This document shows positions 62,281-64,000 of a stretch of 64,000 nucleotides of DNA, piece by piece. The notes under the pieces were generated by a model. That model was given only the letters and a program-made list of their open reading frames with translations, ran no database searches and was not told the origin of the DNA. The position numbers and the translations under genes are program-made. The stretch is taken from assembly GCA_005239465.1 (NCBI GenBank), contig SPAW01000026.1, forward strand, positions 87,306 to 151,305. Direction: 5' to 3'. Position 1 is the stretch's first letter, and each line of letters starts with the position of its first letter. This DNA comes from Nitrospira sp. (lineage in GTDB: Bacteria; Nitrospirota; Nitrospiria; Nitrospirales; Nitrospiraceae).

Positions 62281-62546
62281 CGCAGTTTCCTCCGTCGCCA
62301 ATCGGCTTCCCATCGCGTTGGATCCGGTTGATAGACCGTGATGATGATCAGTCGGCCTTCGTCCAGGACCGGGGCACAGACGATGTGTAAGGGCCTCTGT
62401 TGCCGCGCATATCCAAAAATGAGGCAACTCGAATACGGCACGTCCTCAGGATACTCTTCGATGATCTCGCCGGCGTCAAGCACGGCCAGGATTTCGTCGG
62501 TGGAAATGCGGCCCAACGGCTCCGTTCCCATCCTTACTGTTTCCAC
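62277..62546 (-). CDS. DUF4258-family putative toxin
   Basis: 89 residues: GRISTDEILAVLDAGEIIEE, CLIFGYARQQRPLHIVCAPV and IITVYQPDPTRWEADWRRRK. This matches DUF4258, a RelE/MqsR-like RNase fold usually next to YgiT-type zinc fingers. Would cleave mRNA when free. Overlaps the VapC-like gene by 13 bases and the antitoxin by 4. Confidence 0.82.
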   Translation of the reverse strand: METVRMGTEPLGRISTDEILAVLDAGEIIEEYPEDVPYSSCLIFGYARQQRPLHIVCAPVLDEGRLIIITVYQPDPTRWEADWRRRKLR

Positions 62547-62944
62547 GTCTCCACGACTAAATCGGGAATCCGCTGGAAGTGGGCGAGGTTATTCGTGACC
62601 ACTGTGCGTTGCGCGTCGAGCGCCGTCGCGGCGATGAGCAAGTCGGCATCCGGCAGCAACGCGCCGCGCCGATAGAGCTCCGCGTACAGTGTGGCCGCAC
62701 GTTCGATGACGCGGTCTGTTAGAGGGAGGATGAGACAGGCCTGACACAGAGCTTCAAACGCGACCTCTTGAGCCTGGGCCTGCTTGGCCTTAAGGCCGCG
62801 CAGGATTTCATACCGGGTGATGATCGAGAAGGCGAGCCGTTTGTGCTCGACTAGATAGAGGCGTGCCCGGTGCATTACCTGTGGGTGTTGCTTGAGCAGT
62901 TCCGAGAGGATATCGGTATCGAGAAGGGCGGCAGCCTGAGGCAT
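62534..62944 (-). CDS. PIN-domain ribonuclease toxin (VapC-like)
   Basis: 136 residues. PIN acidic residues: ALLDTDILSELLK (first Asp), SIITRYEILRG (Glu), and LLPDADLLIAATAL (Asp pair). ends with LVVETW. Cleaves RNA, often tRNA. Preceded by an antitoxin gene whose stop shares base 62944-62946 region with its start. Confidence 0.9.
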   Translation of the reverse strand: MPQAAALLDTDILSELLKQHPQVMHRARLYLVEHKRLAFSIITRYEILRGLKAKQAQAQEVAFEALCQACLILPLTDRVIERAATLYAELYRRGALLPDADLLIAATALDAQRTVVTNNLAHFQRIPDLVVETWKQ

Positions 62945-63180
62945 CAGGCCGCGGGCTCACGGAAGAACTGCCGGCGGTCCAAGGCGATGGTCTCCACTTG
63001 CGCGACCTGCTCGGCCGTCAAGCCTTGATAGACGCGCGCGGCGCGCTGCAGAATCTCGTCCGCACTCACGGCCACGTCGGTGTCCACCGTCACCTGCACC
63101 TCGGCCTCGTCAGCCAGGGCCAACGGCTCCAGCGGCTGCAGAACGCCATCGTGGTACCGCGCTTTGATTGTTTGGCGCAT
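62944..63180 (-). CDS. AF2212/DUF104-type antitoxin
   Basis: 78 residues from ATG 63180 (63195 possible). MRQTIKARYHDGVLQPLEPL is the standard DUF104 start. A C-terminal helical tail (QRAARVYQGLTAEQVAQVET) probably binds the toxin. Directly precedes the VapC-like gene. Confidence 0.82.
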   Translation of the reverse strand: MRQTIKARYHDGVLQPLEPLALADEAEVQVTVDTDVAVSADEILQRAARVYQGLTAEQVAQVETIALDRRQFFREPAA

Positions 63181-63291
63181 GATCATTACCCCCACGATCC
63201 AGTCACGTTGCCAATCCTATCCCAAATGCTTGAAAAAGAAAATGGCGACAGGCACCATGTGCATCACCTACTTATCCGTATGCCAAAGAAC

Positions 63292-63309
63292 ATCGTCCAG
63301 CGGTAGGAC
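63292..63309 (+). other. tRNA 5'-half-like fragment
   Basis: ATCGTCCAGCGGTAGGAC matches 17 of 18 bases of the D-arm region of the tRNA-Gln genes (ATCGTCTAGCGGTAGGAC). No acceptor, anticodon or T-arm follows. It may be a scar of recombination at a tRNA gene or a chance match. Confidence 0.35.
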
Positions 63310-63314
63310 TCAAA

Positions 63315-63476
63315 GTGAAGCATGACTTGGAGATCGAAGTGAGGAAAAGGGCGCTTGTGCTGAGACCCCACTTATGCCAAGTCTATCGACTGGAGGATCT
63401 GGTCAAGCGCATGACCCCCCGCAATGTGCACAAGGAGGTCGACTTCGGCGGGCCTGTGGGTCGAGAGGTGCTGTAA
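63315..63476 (+). pseudogene. MazE-type antitoxin C-terminal remnant
   Basis: From GTG 63315: VKHDLEIEVRKRALVLRP, then QVYRLEDLVKRMTPRNVH and KEVDFGGPVGREVL. This is the C-terminal half of a MazE/ChpAI-type antitoxin; the AbrB-fold N-terminus is missing. TAATGAGC at its end still mimics the overlap with a MazF start, but the following frame stops after about 21 codons, so no toxin is left. Confidence 0.55.
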
Positions 63477-63500
63477 TGAGCAGGCGTTCTCTTTATCTCC

Positions 63501-63665
63501 TTACATCACCCCGCCCCCGCAACAACTTGTCGGAAATGTAGAATGTCCCTGATTCTCGCCCTCATTGGCGGCATCATGCCCGATTTCGGTCACATTGTTG
63601 AGCGCATCGGTGATTTTGATCACCCGATTGAAGACGGCGTCGGTCGTGAAGCGGGTCTCGTGCGG
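63501..63665 (-). pseudogene. RHS/YD-repeat protein fragment
   Basis: The minus strand reads HETRFTTDAVFNRVIKITDA then LNNVTEIGHDAANEGENQG and ends at TAA 63503-63501. The pattern F-x-YD-x-FNRV-x-x-ITDALNN is that of YD repeats in RHS proteins. Only about one and a half repeats survive, and the IS3-type element begins 24 bases away, so it is probably a leftover cut by transposition. Confidence 0.45.
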
Positions 63666-63688
63666 CGCAATAAGTCAATAGTCATGTC

Positions 63689-64000
63689 TGAGGTGGCCCG
63701 GATTTGACAGACACCTTTGAACGGGGACAGCATGTCCCAAGGAGGTGTCCGATGAGTGTACGCAAGCAGTTCACCCCGGAGTTTAAACGTGAGGCGGTGC
63801 AGTTGGTGGAGAGTGGGAGCCGTCCAGCGGCCGCGATTGCCCGCGAGCTGGGCGTACGCCGGAACCAGCTCTACAAGTGGCAAACCGAACTACGGGCTCG
63901 TGGGAATACGGCGTTTCCCGGGCCTGGGGCCCGCAAGGAGCGGACGACCGAGGTGACCCGTCTGAAGCGCGAGCTGGCGCGGGTGACGGAGGAGCGGGAC
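63689..64000 (+). mobile_element. left end of an IS3-family insertion sequence (runs off window)
   Basis: The element appears to begin at TGAGGTGGCCCGGATTTGAC (63689), the TG-rich left end usual for IS3-type elements, followed by a leader and orfA. The right end and orfB are outside. The exact border and group cannot be fixed without the other end. Confidence 0.65.
63752..64000 (+). CDS. IS3-family transposase OrfA (partial)
   Basis: From ATG 63752 (AAGGAGG upstream) 83 codons are visible. The N-terminus is a typical IS3 HTH: KQFTPEFKREAVQLVESG, RPAAAIARELGVRRNQLYKW, followed by a leucine-zipper-like part LKRELARVTEERD. Runs off the window; OrfB (DDE catalytic part) would follow by frameshift. 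Confidence 0.9.
   Translation, partial: MSVRKQFTPEFKREAVQLVESGSRPAAAIARELGVRRNQLYKWQTELRARGNTAFPGPGARKERTTEVTRLKRELARVTEERD

Overview
The window reads as a chromosomal segment of a Nitrospira-like nitrite-oxidising bacterium (phylum Nitrospirota). This is inferred from the company of genes: a soluble NAD-type formate dehydrogenase with a formate/nitrite transporter, an archaeal-type FBP aldolase/phosphatase, many universal stress proteins, small secreted cupredoxins, and dispersed intergenic hairpin repeats. No rRNA or marker gene here settles the species. Base composition is moderately GC-rich, and genes sit in long same-strand blocks with 4-base overlaps.

Layout. (1) 1-3.3 kb: TetR regulator (partial), a beheaded L,D-transpeptidase remnant, a secreted beta-propeller and an NTF2-like lipoprotein. 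(2) 3.3-6.3 kb, minus: a hibernation factor fused to a cold-shock domain, followed without a gap by a Lon-type protease. (3) 6.9-10.9 kb, plus: phosphotransferase, APS kinase and a row of secreted cupredoxins, the third cut by an in-frame TGA, then a gene broken by an 8-bp duplication. (4) 10.9-17.7 kb, minus: hydrolase, pentapeptide-repeat protein, NAD salvage pair pncA-pncB, cytochrome c, FmdB-type zinc ribbon, Usp and a CBS-MgtE transporter. (5) 18-30.6 kb, plus: Usp/cupredoxin/Usp, DUF2934, an unrecognised 457-aa protein, formate dehydrogenase (NuoE-, NuoF- and NuoG/FdhA-like), FocA/NirC channel, FBPase, a broken phosphofructokinase and another Usp. This looks like a formate-oxidation and gluconeogenesis locus. 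(6) 30.8-40 kb: a broken MarR-type regulator, lipoproteins, rubrerythrin / CCG-type Fe-S protein / DUF3501 cluster, tandem PTPS-like protein, His-rich secreted protein, thioredoxin-like protein and peroxiredoxin. (7) 39.8-44.3 kb: typA (with a terminator-like hairpin in its leader) and a class A penicillin-binding protein. (8) 44.3-50.6 kb, minus: complete isc operon iscR-iscS-iscU-iscA-hscB-hscA-iscX with divergent ferredoxin; two IscR-like operators sit in the iscR leader. (9) 50.6-60.6 kb: flavin reductase-like protein, gltX, two tRNA-Gln genes, alcohol dehydrogenase, yacG, PilZ, MlaC, glnS, small hypotheticals and tRNA-Glu(CUC). (10) 60.6-64 kb: accessory end with a GIY-YIG nuclease, several toxin-antitoxin modules and their remnants, an RHS-like fragment and the start of an IS3-type element.

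Two things stand out beyond genes. First, the short gaps inside operons repeatedly hold hairpin repeats built from degenerate ~7-11 base words and their reverse complements; at least five different word sets occur, some supply start codons, and one has entered the fdsA reading frame. Second, there are two families of small terminal-inverted-repeat elements: a 228-bp pair whose end supplies the TAG stop codon of the neighbouring gene both times, and a ~265-bp pair with GCAGGATG ends. Several genes are freshly broken by nonsense codons or small indels; whether these are real or assembly errors cannot be decided from the sequence alone.
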